Source: Lutraria lutraria (lineage: Eukaryota; Mollusca; Bivalvia; Venerida; Mactridae). From it: a stretch of DNA of 64,000 nt. Below, one piece after another: positions 13,601-28,000 of this stretch (position 1 is the stretch's first letter; each line of letters starts with the position of its first letter). The stretch covers positions 9,544,652 to 9,608,651 of the forward strand of contig OZ026847.1 in assembly GCA_964023205.1 (NCBI GenBank), written 5' to 3'. The position numbers were made by a program, and so were the translations under genes. The notes beneath the pieces were generated by a model that saw only the letters and a program-made list of their open reading frames with translations, had not been told where the DNA came from and did no database searches.

Positions 13601-16600
13601 GAGTCAGGATCGTTCTGAATACTTTTTTGCAGGTAATGCATGATATATGTTTAACCCGTTTTATTTATCTATTTATTTATATTATAATTCAAAGCCTTCG
13701 CGAAATTTAAATTAAGAGCCTTCAGACGCGAATTCATAAATACGCGAATATATTCAGGGTAGGCAAAATAAAGATCACGCGAATATAAAGTGATTTACAG
13801 TACTAATTCCTGCCTATTATCATTTTGGATGTGTTGTCTGTGTGTTATGTGCCCAAGTATTAATTTCATCGATACATTTGACTAAGGGATTGGACTGTAC
13901 AGGTGAAGAGGTCAATAGCTTGTTACCTTGAAGCCCATTGGTCATTTCATGTTCTTGTAAGGACGTTTCTAAAGGTAAGCCCAAGGTCGAATCCTCACGC
14001 CATACAAGCTAGGAAACAACGGCTTATGCCAACGAAACTGTGTTCGGAGTCTTGCATTAGAAAGATGCAATACCACTGGTTATTTTCGAACAGTTCAGAA
14101 ACTGTATCGATATTTACAAAAAGCTTTTGAATCGCTCTCCGAACTCAATAGAATTATGTAGTCCCGGAAGAAAATGAACAGAGCACTTCCAAGAATCTAT
14201 AAATTTCGGTTACTGGAAAAAGTCCTGACAAACGAAGAGTATTAACTTCTGTTAAGAGTATCTGAAGTTTAATTAACTTCAAACAGGTGGCCTTTCTAGA
14301 TTTTTATTCCAATTGTTTTATTTTAAATTAAACAGCCAACGACAAATGACAATGTGTAAGTATTAAATGTGAAGTACAGATATAGTATATTTACATCGCT
14401 TTTTGCTTGCACATTTAGCTTATCACAGCATTTTTTTTGTAGCATGCAAGAAAGACCACATTGTCTTTATTGTGTTCACTGAAAGAAGTTTACGTGTTTC
14501 AGACTTGTTTATTAATGTTGATTTCACTTTTTCTTTCATGTTCAATTTCATTGTGTGCCGTTTTATGATTAAACGCATTTTAGACATTTTGATATTTGAT
14601 TTGGTAATACGTCTTCAATATCTTGGACCAGACAGTATACGCTATTCACATGGTATTTGAATAAGCGTAAATATGGTCGTCTGGAAGCAGGACATCTGAC
14701 GGTTGTTATTCCAGATTGAATTGGTATCTACTCTAAGAGTTGCAGATAATTCAATTTTAAAATTAGATTGCTGCTTAAGAATACAAATGTAGTTGTCAGC
14801 GATTCACTTTTTTAAAAATTAGATAGTATTAAAAGAGCCGACTTCTTATATTTGAAGCAATAAAATACGTCATTAAAAATAAAACGGCACACATATTTCA
14901 CCCGTTTATGAATACTCATTTTAATATATGTATTTTGTATGTTGTTGTGAAATGAATATTTGACGCTAGCGAGAAACAGCTTAAAGATCGAACCATTGCA
15001 TTCCGGATCATTTTAGATTTATCTATCTCTGCAATGCGAATTCAAAAAGTGTTGTTATTATTTTACTACATGTAGTAGTAGTGACAACATAAAATTAGTT
15101 TGCGCGTAAACGGAACATTTTCTTAATGCATCTTGTTATGCAATGCCCGAGGATGCCCCCTCCAAATCTCAATATTTACATTTTATTCTCTTTGTACAGT
15201 TACTTTTAGAACTTTATGACGCATTTAGTACATCTATAAAATGTGCACTAAGTGTTAAATGGATTCGACCATTGATTGTCAAATAAAGAATAGTGCATGT
15301 ATCATGATGAGCGATCTTTATCTGTTTTCTATTTTAGTGTTTTGTTCATTTTCAGAAACACATCCATTGCTGTAGCTTTTCGCCCACTTTTATTACTGAT
15401 GACATTTTAAAGAAGTAGATTTTTACAGCAAATGTAACTGTACATATAGTTGTATTGTTATATAATTCGATCAGCACATCGTACACACTTAAAAGCACTG
15501 CTTTATGATTAATCTCTTTAACACGCAATATATTTTTCATATCTATTTTCTACCGTTAGAAAATGCTTGAATTATAAAAAAAAATCCTACCTTGCACGCA
15601 GTAATTGGACTGTTTATGACGACATAACATTTTAAAGCGGATTGCATTATGTATCAACAGAATTTGGCAGGCCGTGCTTCAGTATTGCTTCTACCATTAT
15701 GTGACTTTTAAGGAACACAGCTAGATTTTCCGAAGTCCAACCGTTTTTCCTGACCGATTTTTATTGTTTCGCATAATTATACTGGCAGGTTATAAAAAGA
15801 TTCTCTACAAACGACTTGATGTAACCTTATTGAGATAATAGGACGATAAGATTTTTCTTTCTTTGAATGATCGTTGTATATTAATTTCGTACTGTGTTCG
15901 TGTTTTTGCGTTTCTGTTGTCAGTAATATATAAATGAGCATCAATATACGTACTTAGATACATGCAATAAGTCATGAGACGTAAAAAAGTTTGTCCCGGT
16001 TACATGCTCATCAAGTTAAAAATTGTAGTACAAAGGTAAATAGGTCGGGGCTTTTTGGGCTCTTGAACACGTATCGAAAGGTTAAAAGTGAGGAAGTGAG
16101 TGAACTGTTCAGGGGGCCTAATACTAGTAAAAATTAAGTCAATGGTCGCGGGGGGAAATTAGGGTAGGTCGGGTAAACAGAAATTAACAAATCTTAGGCC
16201 TGATCAACACCTGACAAATCACAGTAGTATTTTAGTTCTACCTGTTGTGCATCGTGGACGTTTGTTGATGTTGTTGTTTTTGTGGATATATAAATAGATA
16301 GATATTAATTGCCAATGTTTAGGTGTGTGCCAGAATTGTTTCATTATTTCTATATGTCTTATTTATCTTCATTTTATTTGCGAACGATTTGAATTTCAGT
16401 TTGAATAACAGACTAGAGACTTCAGATATCAATCAAATTACAGTTTTGCATGTTACAAATACTAGAGTATACTTAACCACATGAATATCTAGATATGTAA
16501 TTACATGGATATGACTGACAATATAAGATAAACGTTCGATTTAAATGATATCGTTGCAAGAGTGTCTAACTGTACATATAGTATTTGCCCAAACTTGATT

Positions 16601-16819
16601 TACGTCATAGGCATGACGTTCTCGGCATTCCATCTAATTGCATCGTGTTCTTTTAATTATTCTGAGTAGGAAAAGGAGCTTTGCGGGTAGGACAGCCCTT
16701 TAAAACAAGTTGGTGTTTCAGAAAAAAAATTTTTTTTTGCTTACATCAGCATTTTTTCTTTTTTCAGGTTAACAACGAGGAAGAAGTACCTCCAAGAAGC
16801 AGCATTATTTGGACAATGA
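10680..16819 (+). CDS. Uncharacterised 246-aa protein, five exons, axonemal-type composition
   Basis: Coding exons are 10680-10787, 11461-11683, 12299-12451, 13119-13323 and 16768-16819. All have GT-AG borders and consistent phases, total 741 bases with the stop TGA. The protein is soluble, with no signal peptide or membrane segment. It is rich in Arg, Tyr, Trp and Pro, with short motifs such as RPERSYPDKGWYRDRY, HPFCWIDSQWQRDPPEQY, VWMDYGRPTEGYY and WFGSTVPLNRT. A charged stretch (MAEYERQRQERAQET) is followed by a basic C-terminus ending AALFGQ. I do not recognise the family with certainty. The spaced aromatic and proline motifs resemble small proteins bound to ciliary or sperm axonemal microtubules. 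That is inference from composition only. The last intron is 3.4 kb. An untranslated upstream exon is possible. Confidence 0.8.
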
Positions 16820-17520
16820 GTTGCGCACGTGTTACCGGAACAGCATTAACTGATGACGTCATAAGTATTGTTGCACATTGTAGTGCTCTGTAAAAGAATC
16901 AAAACTCCAATGGATGCCAAACGGAATCTTAGTATTTTTGACAATTGTATTTTTTCAACAGTTCTATTTTTTTCAGTACCTCAAATTGTTTCCTGAAGTT
17001 AGTCATCAGTTTGTTGTAAAAACTTTTTAGTACAATGTATTAATCCGCCAGACAGACCTTATCCGGTGCCTTTATGTTATTAACAATAATATTTTTGACA
17101 CAATATAATTTCATAAAGTTGGCAGTTGTAATAGTACAAATCTAAGCATTTTTTTAAAGAACTTTAAAGCAACGTTTTACAATATATACCTACACCAAAA
17201 TTATTATTTTTAACTATATATAGGTATATATTTGTAAGATGCAGTTAAAAATGATGCTTTAAATTTGTATTTTTTCAAGTGCCGACCTACTACTATTAGA
17301 ATTTGACCATATGATTAATTAGACGCATGCCATTAAATAGTACAGTGTATGTATGTATGTATTTGTTAGATCAAATGTTATCTTGAGTAACCATAGAGTT
17401 TGTAGAGAAATATTTCTATGCATTAATTGTTCATTTAGTAGACAGTAGTTTGTTGTATATGTTCATTCCAAAATTCTTGTTATGTTTTTATTAAGATTAG
17501 TATATAGTTTATACATGAAT

Positions 17521-17686
17521 TCTGGCACTGCCTGTACGTACCAATACGTGTAAATGTATTTTTCTCTCTCAATTTCTGGCACTGCCTGTACGTACCAATA
17601 CGTGTAAATGTATTTTTTTTCTCTCAATTTCGGGCACTGTCTGTACGTACCAATACGTGTAAATGTATTTTTTCTCTCTCAATTTT
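17521..17686. repeat. Three tandem copies of a 55-bp unit in the 3' untranslated region
   Basis: Units begin near 17521, 17575 and 17630. Each holds GGCACTGCCTGTACGTACC, then AATACGTGTAAATGTATTTT and a CT-rich run. The repeat lies between the stop codon at 16819 and the poly(A) signal at 17842, so it is probably transcribed. Confidence 0.9.
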
Positions 17687-17841
17687 TGAAGTTCTTAGTA
17701 AATTAATGATTATGTAGTATGTATACTGTAAATTTGATTTTATGATTCCATAACTTATCATGTCTTATTCCTTTGAGTCTGGTAGTTATCTTTTATCTAT
17801 TAGATGCTGAAAGTCATGTCCAACAACATAAACATGGTTGC

Positions 17842-17847
17842 AATAAA
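17842..17847 (+). terminator. Poly(A) signal of the 10680-16819 gene (candidate)
   Basis: AATAAA about 1 kb after the stop codon, followed by a GTGTGTGGG then T-rich stretch at 17865-17885, which fits a downstream GU/U element. Nearer but weaker signals could also be used. Confidence 0.6.
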
Positions 17848-17889
17848 AATGACGAGAAAATTACGTGTGTGGGTTTTTTTTTTCAAATA

Positions 17890-20800
17890 TAATCCTGGCG
17901 CCAATCGACTCAAATCTGCGTAAAATATTAACTTCTAACGAAATGTATTGCCAAGGGATGAACTCCATGGAATTGTGGTCTGGAAGTTGTAAAATGTGCA
18001 TGTGCAATTGTACACTATGATAACGTTAGTATATATTTGTACCAGGCAGTGTAATATTTATCTGCAACTATTATTTCTTCACTTTCATGGGGAAATTATT
18101 TCAAAGCTAATTCGAGTATTTTTGTTTGATTTTTCTAAACCTGGTCCACAATAGAGTTGAACTATAAACAAATTATTGTATCTGCCTGCCGGGTACAAAA
18201 ACCTTGAAATACTGTGGAAGTGAATAGCTTTGTCTGGATTGCCTCCCCTTTTGTCTGGAATTTTAGAATGATCTAAACTTGAAATCATTCCAAGTATAAA
18301 TAAATGTTTTGCCATTGCACTGTATTGAGCACAAATAAACAAATATCCATAGATAATAAACAAAGAGAATGTATCTGAATAATCATATGTTGACTACAGA
18401 GTAATGACCATTTTTTCTCAGCCCTTGTTTTTTACTATAAATTACATGCTACAAATGTCATAAAATTGAAGTTCATAGTACATGTTTTAGCGCTTGGCAT
18501 TTAAGCAGTCTGCAAGAAAAAATATTAATCTGAGATCAACGCTATAAAAAGTCGCTCGGGCTACAGTAATTGCATTCGCATAGTCTGACAGGGCTGCATC
18601 GTTTTTAAACTTGTTTTATAACGAGTTCTACTCGTAAAATTAGCTTTGCTGAGACGATAGTGATATCACTTGAACAATAAAACTCGCTTTGAATCTTTCA
18701 TACTTTGTTTTTTTATCCATGCATGTGAATCCTCGTATAGGACTAATTAATTAGCTTTTGGGTAACAACGTTTTAACAATAATGATAGCAATATGTATAC
18801 ATGTAGTCCCATAATAAGGACATAATTTATAATCAAAATAGATTTTCGTGCAGACTGTTAAAGACGGATGGTTTATGTATATTGAGAATCATGAAGAAAT
18901 GTTAGACTTTGTGTTCTCAAGGATAAAATATTGTTGTTGTTTTTGTTTGTCAATCACGATTGATCTGTGCAGTGACGTGTATTTGATATTTTTTTAGATA
19001 TATATTGTTATTTGTTGTAATGTCTTAACATAATTACAGTAAATGAAATACCTTTTTTCTGAAATTTCAAGCACAATTTATTAATGCATGAATACTTTTG
19101 TGGTTGTAATGACCCTTATACATTTTTAAAGATTTTTTTTCTATTAAATGTTATGATTTGACAACCAATCCTCCAGTATTTTTTTTTCATTATTTTATTA
19201 ATTATAAGGGACACTGTGATAAAATGTATATTAAATTATTTTCTAGTTTATACATACAATACAAATTATTTTTTAATATACATGCATGATAGATATCTAC
19301 CTTTTCTGTATTTGTATCCGTGATTTTATGCCTCAAATTTTAACAACAAATATTTAAATATATTATGTAGTAATGCATGCACCATTTACTGTTTTTATTG
19401 CTATGAAGAAAATGGATGCATTATAAAACCCCACTTAATAGCGAACTATTCAATAATATATATAACCACACTATCATGACCACACATTTTCGGACTTGTT
19501 CATAAAATTTCTTCTTTTACAGTTTAATATTAGGCAATTTATTACGGGTCCTAAAGATGCCCTTAGTATCTTTTCTTTGTTGTACTAAAACTGTATCACA
19601 TTTGAATGACTCTGTTACTTCTTTGATTAATGCATTCTTACAAGTAAGTTCAAATGTATACTTTTGGGAATACTAGATGTTAATTAACAATATACGACAT
19701 CTCGTATATTTATGTAGACAATGGGATGGTATAGGTTTTCCCACAGATTTACCCTGGGTTTGTCAAATGATAAGTCCATTACATCTGGGACTCAGCACTA
19801 ATCAATGTCCATTATTTCTATTTTAATAGAGATGATAAGGGGATTTCCAAGCACTACCTCATACAAGAAGCACAACCTTTCCCTAAAATACTATCAACAC
19901 CAAACACAACCCAACCTACAGAAACAGAAACTTGGATATTTAAACTATGAAAGCGGGCTCAGTTTCACATTTACCCCACACATAACGTGATCGAGATTCC
20001 AACGTTTTCCGAGCTATGGAATAATATCAAAGGGTTTGCTTTTAAATCATTGAAAAAATGTAGGGTTTTAAGAAGAAGAGTATTTTTTTCAAATTTAATA
20101 ATGATTTTTGTACAGATCGATACTTGACCCTACTATTTGTATTCATACTTGAAATCATGTTACAAGTCTAAGCATTATTGTAATTGTATTAAAATTTACT
20201 TCTTGACTCTAAGATTGTTGTGTTTTTGTTGGGATTGATTTATCAATACCAACATAGTTAACATACACGTACATTCGGACGTACGTACGTTCAGACACAC
20301 CACAACTACACGAAACAAAACACGAACAAAACCGAATGCACAATATCTAGACCATGAATCAGAAATCGTAAGAAATTGTCATTACGGAACTATTTTCGGA
20401 AATTTTTACATTTAAAAAAAATCTGTCTGAAGAAATGTTAGTGGCCCCAACAATAGTAGCAGATGATTATTTAAATGTATAAATTGCCGTTTTTACTTGC
20501 TATATGAATAATATCGTACGCTATTTCGTGTGTTAAACGCGCACTATTTTTATTTATTCTGGCGTCTAAAATGAAACAAACTGAAACCAGAATCGTGTTG
20601 ATTTTCACGTAATTTTAAATTTAATTGAAAACACCATTGTCATCCGGAGAGACCCTTTGAAGGGAGAAGTTATTATTTGATAATATTTGTTTGCAATATT
20701 AATTGCTCCCTGTAGAAATTATAATCATAAATAAATTACGGAATTTGCCAATATGTTAGTGCAACTGAATGTGGTACAAAGAACTGAGGCTAAATATTCA

Positions 20801-22078
20801 AAAGCAATGGTATTGACAGCTACATTTACATATGCATGTGTGAATTGAGTCTAGTCTATTTGAAGAATGCACTTCATTGTAATTAAGTTTCATATGCATG
20901 ATCGATATTTGATGGTCTAATAATAAACCGTTCTGATACACAAATACAATACGTATATCTAATAGACTGACTACATATACTTCTTATAATGCTACATTAA
21001 TGATTCCGTCAATCAAACCGTTCCATTTTTATCAACTACAGACGCGTCAAGTTTGCAAATATTTTTGTATCGGTGACGAATACCATTGTATGACTGGAAT
21101 GCAGACTACGAGTCGTATGTGTTGGTTATCATTTCACAGTTTATTTCCCACCGGTTTTCAGTTCATTATAAAATGTAAATTTTATAACGTTACAATGCAT
21201 GATCAAACATAATGATACATGTATTGTTTAAAAATTAATTTCTTCCGCTAGTATGAAACTGTTCGTGTGTTTCGTACCTCGTCATCAATTCAGTGACATT
21301 ACATATAAACTCCGTAGATTTCCAGAACATTTATCCATATCGGCTCGTCGGCTTTTTTTGATGGTATAGCAAAGTTTCGATTACTTTCAAAAACATATTC
21401 CCTGTAAACTGTAGCTGAAAATTGACAGTGGTGGTAAATTGTTGATCATGGACAATTCAAGGTCTGGTGATGAACGTGATTTACTAGGTACATTTGTCAT
21501 CATGTCACAGTATGTATAACAAGAACAACTATAACAAAACGAATTCACCATAAATCTGAGCCATATCATACAACCACATTGAACTTCAAATAACCACACA
21601 ACAACTTATCTAGGCAATGCCTTCATGATTTACTTACCTGTCAACTATTAATAGATTCAGTCATCACCATTAGACAATCAAATGGCCAGGATTAGCCAAA
21701 CTAGTAATAGACACTACAATATACACTCACAAACAGCTATAATAAACTAATACTCATAAGTATAATTCGTCTAGAAAATGTATTTAATTCATACAAGCAT
21801 ACTTTTTAACAATGGAGTAAAAAATCACAGGATAAGTTTGTAATTGGATCAAATAGATGAAATACCAATTAATATGATTTACAAAATGCAGTAAAAAGTA
21901 CAATACATTTAAACCAAAAGCACAGTACACTTCGATGGAAAATGTCAAAATAGTTTCGACTCACGACAACACTGATTGTAGACCCACATTTGAGACGGAA
22001 AAGTTCGGCTGACCTTGCAAAATCAAGAACATTTGTATTGGAAAATCATGTATTTTACCCAATCTTTGCATAACACAT
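17890..22078. other. Intergenic region between two convergent genes
   Basis: This AT-rich region lies between the 3' ends of the 10680 gene (plus) and the Kv channel gene (minus), so it includes the channel's 3' untranslated region. A minus-strand AATAAA at 21140-21145 is one possible poly(A) signal for the channel. I see no exons, long repeats or elements with clear ends. Small open frames here lack any protein-like pattern. Confidence 0.5.
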
Positions 22079-25000
22079 TTATACCTTACACGACACTGTC
22101 CCTACCGCTGACTTCTTTTGATCCGACAATTCAACTGAAGAAGAATTTCTTTTCCTTCGAACGGACTTCATATGATGTTCTTCGCCTGCGTACTGATACA
22201 GTGTCAAAAAATTGTTGGCAAATATTGGTACCGTCACTGCGAACAGAAGCACGCCGGAAAGCATACACACGCATGTAACAAATCGCCCCAGCGTTGTTTT
22301 CGGCACAATATCTCCATATCCCACTGTTGTCATGGTGACCACAGCCCAGTACCAACCTTCCGGTATGTTTGTTACACTCTTACCGTTATCCACAATGAAT
22401 AAACTGCTTGAAAACACGCAAACACAAGAGAGCAAGAACAATAACAACACGAACAGGTCGTGAAGATTGGCGCGTAAAGAATATGCTAAAACCCGTCCGG
22501 CTTTTACGTTCGATACAATACGGAATAACCGTAAAGATCTTAACATTTGAAAAATTTCAAGCAGGTCAACCATGCTGTTAGTATACTGTTCATGTGTGTT
22601 AATGTATGACCATATTAAATGGACATATGTAAAAACTATCGCAGCAGCATCTGTAACATTGATAATTGACAAGAAATATCGACCAATATGGGGGCAAGAA
22701 AATAACCGGAGTACTATATCAATCGTAAAGTAAACAATTGTTATAACTTCAAGAACCAGTAACACATATACCGGTACTGTCATGTTTGGAAGTCTCACAA
22801 ATTTGGGGCCGGGATAAAAATCTCCGAGCAATGGTGTTGTTCCGTTTTCCATACTTATTGACATCGGAGTAAGTGTTTTATTATTGTCTGTGTCTGAAGT
22901 GGTTGCTGGAATCTCGTCCTCGTCTTTTTCAAATATAATAGTTATGAAATCACCATCTTCTTTTTCTGGTGGTCCTTGAAATGGGCTCATATTTCTAAGC
23001 AATCTTGTTTTCGGGGCTGGGATGTCAACGTCATCACAATGCTTTTCAAGCGTCTTTTTAACATATTCATAGTCTTCCATATTAGCAGATTCCATGTACT
23101 CCAGACGCTCGCAGTTTGTAATCGCCCTTTGGAAACTTGGATCAGTGCTACACGCTAATGTGAAGATGGACAAGAGTACCATAATCAACGTTGTAATAAA
23201 ATAGATCTGAAGTTTGAAATTATTTCATTATAAATTTATATACATACTGTATACAGTGCAACCTATCCAAAGCAACATCCTTTAGTAGATGCAAATGTAT
23301 GTTGTTGTTGACAGGTTGTTGCTCTAGAGAGGTAAATTTAATAGTTAAATCGTGCAATAGGGGGAATTATGCTGTTGTTGAAGGGAGGTTGTTGCCCAAG
23401 AGAGGGCCGATCTGGAGAGGTTGCACTGTACTATATTATTCATTACAATTATATTTTAGTGCAAACGCTACTCAAACTAAAGTAAACTAAATAAAGTAAT
23501 TGAGTAAACAGAAACAGGGAAGGCACATATGTACAATAAATAATTCAATAATGTATTATATAACAACATCAAGATCGAGCCAATACCTTTCATATTAAGA
23601 ATCGTTTTGTACTACTGAGAGATAATTAAATGACACCACTTGAGCTAGACCCCCTCTTTCTCTGGGACCATGCATTACATCTTTTGGTGAACCATTTGGC
23701 TTATGTCAAGTCATGATATGATGAAAATACGTTCTAGTGTTTTTCTTAAAGCTCAATCATTCACGTCACACTAATTAGGTCGTCCATAAAAATGTTCGAT
23801 TTCGTTTAAGCAACCCAAGCTTCTGGTTTCCTGATTATAATACATTAATCAGGAAACCAGAAGCATGTATCATGGTAGTTTATATTTATAATAAAATCAA
23901 GATCAAATAGAACCAGGCACCGCCTTAAAAAATCTTCTCAATAAACTCCATAATAAAATACAATTATTGCAGACTTTACTCAGGTACCAGGTATGCAATC
24001 CATCAAAACAAAAACTTGTTAACGCATAGCTGAAGTTATCACTTACTTTGCCAGGAATTGATGCTTTATTATATTCTACGATCTCCCAGATTTTTGCTCG
24101 GAGGGATTGGAAACACCTGCATGAATTACATGGGGGAGGATTACAATCTTCTGATGTGGACCGCCCAAAGTTGAGTAATGTGTCTTGTTCAGTTAGAAAT
24201 GCTTGCAACCTGCGGAATAAAGAACAAACGCTGTTAAGAGCTCGAGTGTTTGTATTCCAGAATACCAATAAACAAATACTCAAATAATAATGACGATTAT
24301 ACATAAAAACATAGACGTGATGAATGCCATATCAGTATTAAAGTCCCATAAGCTTATAAATGTATTAGTCTTAATAGGTTCTGCTTGTTCTATAACAGAG
24401 GAATTTGGTGTGTTTTTCTCCCATGCATACTTTATAGCAAGAAAAAATGTTTCCGAAACTACTATCGTATTTTTTTCAATATCATTGAAATAAATACTAT
24501 TTATAGAACACCCGTGTTTTCCCGCAGTCATGCTATGCACACGTAGTAAGGTGACGTCACGTGCTCTACATATTTCAAGTTTACAAAAGCAAAAATCACA
24601 GTGAAATGAGTGTTTTCAGACGAAAAAGGCTTGTTTCGACGGTAATAATTATCTTGGGATAATATCAGCAATTAAATGTTTTTGCATATATTTTTCTACA
24701 GCAAAAAGCTAATGGGGCTTTAATAAGAACATCGACCGAAGTAATCTTCCCTGCAACCCAAGCTATACTTTTTATTAAGCCCTAGGAACGATACATCCAC
24801 TTTCTTACTGTTTTAACTTTCCTCACGCTTTCAATAGCCTAAAAGATCTATCTACCCTGTGTTCTAATTGAGCATGTGACCAGAAAGAAACAATCGTTAC
24901 ACCTTAGACATACGAACAATTCTAAGTTGACAATTCGATCTGTCACTTTAATATTTTTTGTCACCATAAAAATCATCAGCATCACCGAATTGTGCTGCAG

Positions 25001-28000
25001 CAGTACCACAACCATTAACAATATCATCATTATTGTTAGCAGAAACGACAAAATCACACCTATCCTAACATCATCATCATCACCATTTGTGCAGTAGCCC
25101 CAAAACCAAAAACAACATTATTTTAGTGAACAGAAACAACACAATCACACATATCAAAACACCACCACCATTGTCATTAGTATGATTAAATGAACGTATT
25201 TATAAACATTGAATACAAACCAACCCCAGAGGCTTTGTGTATTACTCATGTTACTAGTTATTGATATATGAAATACATACAACTGTATTTTTACGATACG
25301 ATGGCATGTTTAACCAAAGATCAAAAATAGACTAGATAAGAATGATCTATCTCTAAAATTAAATATTTATTACGATCATCAACTAATGAGCAATAAACAG
25401 AGGTACTTGATAATCCTTCATCAAACTGTCATTAGCTTCCAAACAAATACCAACAGAATAATTATCATTGCTGACGAGAATTTCCCCAGTTGTGATAGAC
25501 TAAAAGTCATGTAAATGCTACGTCGAGGTCAACCTGCAGAGTTTCTACAATCTTTCGATGTTTAAAGTGAACTATCAATTTAGATAATCAAAGTGCTAAA
25601 ATCACTGAAGATTGTCACATTTCAAACCCGTGCAGACACGCTCAGAGATTTCAATTTTCCTCATGTTTTTATGTTATGGAAAACCTTATAAGTAATTTGT
25701 TAAATGATTTATGTATTTACATCCTGTTTGTTGAGTATACAAATGGTTTATATAAATGTACATGCTATAATTATGTAGTTATAAGACAGTTTTGCAGAAA
25801 ATTACGGTGATAAAAAACGATTCAGAACGGATAGTGAGAACTTAATTGTCATTCAAAATAAAAGTAAAATGAAAAATAATTCTTGTTCATATTCAAACAC
25901 TTAGGTCAAACTGATTTTCTTTCTGTGATATGATTCTTATATATATATGCACTAAATCCCTCACTGTATATTTTTAGGAATCCTGGCAATACTCTAACGT
26001 AAAACTAACAAATACTGTAGTTTCATTTATTTTCGTTGGGCTCAATTTTCGTGGTTTGTACTAAACTGGCTATTTCGTTGGGACTTAAATTCGTGGATTT
26101 TGATTTTTGAAAAGAAATGCCTTATCTCTTCACATAAATTCGTGGGGATTTGATTTCGTGGATGAGCCGACCCACGAAATCCACGAAATTAAATCCCCAA
26201 CGAAAATTAATGATTCCACAGTAATTGGCTGTGAAGTTGGTACAATTTATTCCAAATACTCATGAGAAATTTCATTAATTTACCACATGATTTAACAAAA
26301 TGAAAACTAAAACACACAATTCTTAAAACTGATGCTCTCAATATTGTGTGTAACCTCCATCAACTTGAATGGTAACCTGCTCATATTATTATTTAAAAAA
26401 GTCGTTGTTAAACATTAGCCCAAACAGTTGTAACGTCTCATAAGAGTTCCGCGACAATTTACTGCTGGTAAAGCTCTCTAACACGTTTTTTTTTCAACAG
26501 GTCCTAAAGGTGTTCGATCGGATAATTGTCTGGACTTTTGACAAACATGGAAGGTAGTCTTACCCATGTCAGTATTGCCCTTCAGTGTCTGTGGCTAATA
26601 TTGGGACCTTTTGGAGACGACGGGGTCACAAACCAGCGGTCAAGATACGATTCCGCATAGTTTGAGCAGCATCAGAATGAATGTTCCTACTATGTGGTAA
26701 ATGTGACAAAACGGTGTACTTGTCTTGCTGACGGGTGGCCATTCTTCTCTACTTGTGTATATATGATACAGACATCAGGGTCTAAACAGCAAACAAGTTG
26801 TAACTTCCAGCAAGCATGTTATCATTGTCAACAGGCAGGCCGGGTAAAGGTGTCACCCGGTGCATGTTGACTATACCAGTAAGCTCAATGGCAGTGTCAA
26901 TGAGTAAATTGTAACAGTAGGCGGACAGTGTGTAATTTTACCTTAATATTATTCCATATTTGCGGATGAATAATTTAATACATTTATTTATTTTGGCGCG
27001 AACCACACGCAATTAAGTTCTCAAATTATGATATGTATTACATACATGTAGTTGTGTTTCTCATTTCAAATAAAAAATCTTGCAGTTTTTATCAGAAAAT
27101 TTGTCCGCAAGCACCCTGAACATAAAACCATGTTTACGCACCTAGGAATAGTAAGATACACAAGAAAAACAAAACGAAGTTGTTGTTTTTTTTGTTTGTT
27201 TGTTTGTTTTTTTAGTATGATAGTGGTTGTGGTATATGACTAGTATTCAATGGCGCTTTTATTTCTGTGCGTTTGAATCCGAAGAGAACCAAATTTTTTA
27301 CATTTGAGGTATCTATTCAGCTAGATAGTGCATGAAATTCAGATAGTTCTACCCAAATGTACGAATGTGGTTTACCTCCACAGTTGAAGCAGGAACATTC
27401 ACCAAAATTAATGATCCTGTATGACTGTTGGTGCTACGTTACATTCCAGTAAAAATACTGGAAATACTGGCTAGCTGTATCTGTGGTAAATCGGTTAACC
27501 CTCGGCCTTCTCTGTTACCAAAAAAGACCGTTCGGTGTACAGTTAAGTACATGTACATCGATTCGGTGCATTTATTTACCGGATATCCGTAAGGTGTATC
27601 AGTTTAGTCAAATCAATACATACAGCCATGTACATGTACTTATTTAATAATTAATTGGCTTTGAAGTTTTATTAGGTACACTGATTTTTTTTTTTTTTTT
27701 TTTTGATGATGATGATGATTATGAGTTTGACTTTGTTCACCTTCCAATAGTACGTTAGTCTCATGAATTTTGAAGCGTCTCACTGTACTACATTTTCTAA
27801 ATCCGCTATTAAAATGTTTCTGTCTATGTGGCACATGCTGATATGTCGTTATATATGGTACAGTAGTAAATTACTCCGCTGCTATGTTTCTTTCAATAGA
27901 TGCTTTAAGAATATTTGTGCTTACACAAACTTTTGAATAAAAAAACTGAGAAATGATGAATAATATAATATAATTACAATGTACCATACTTTAGACGGTT

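Noticed and set aside
8540..16200. Possible repeat pair near 8560-8640 and 16040-16200 (AGGGTAGGTC phrases on opposite strands)
   Set aside because: Only short phrases match and no borders could be set.
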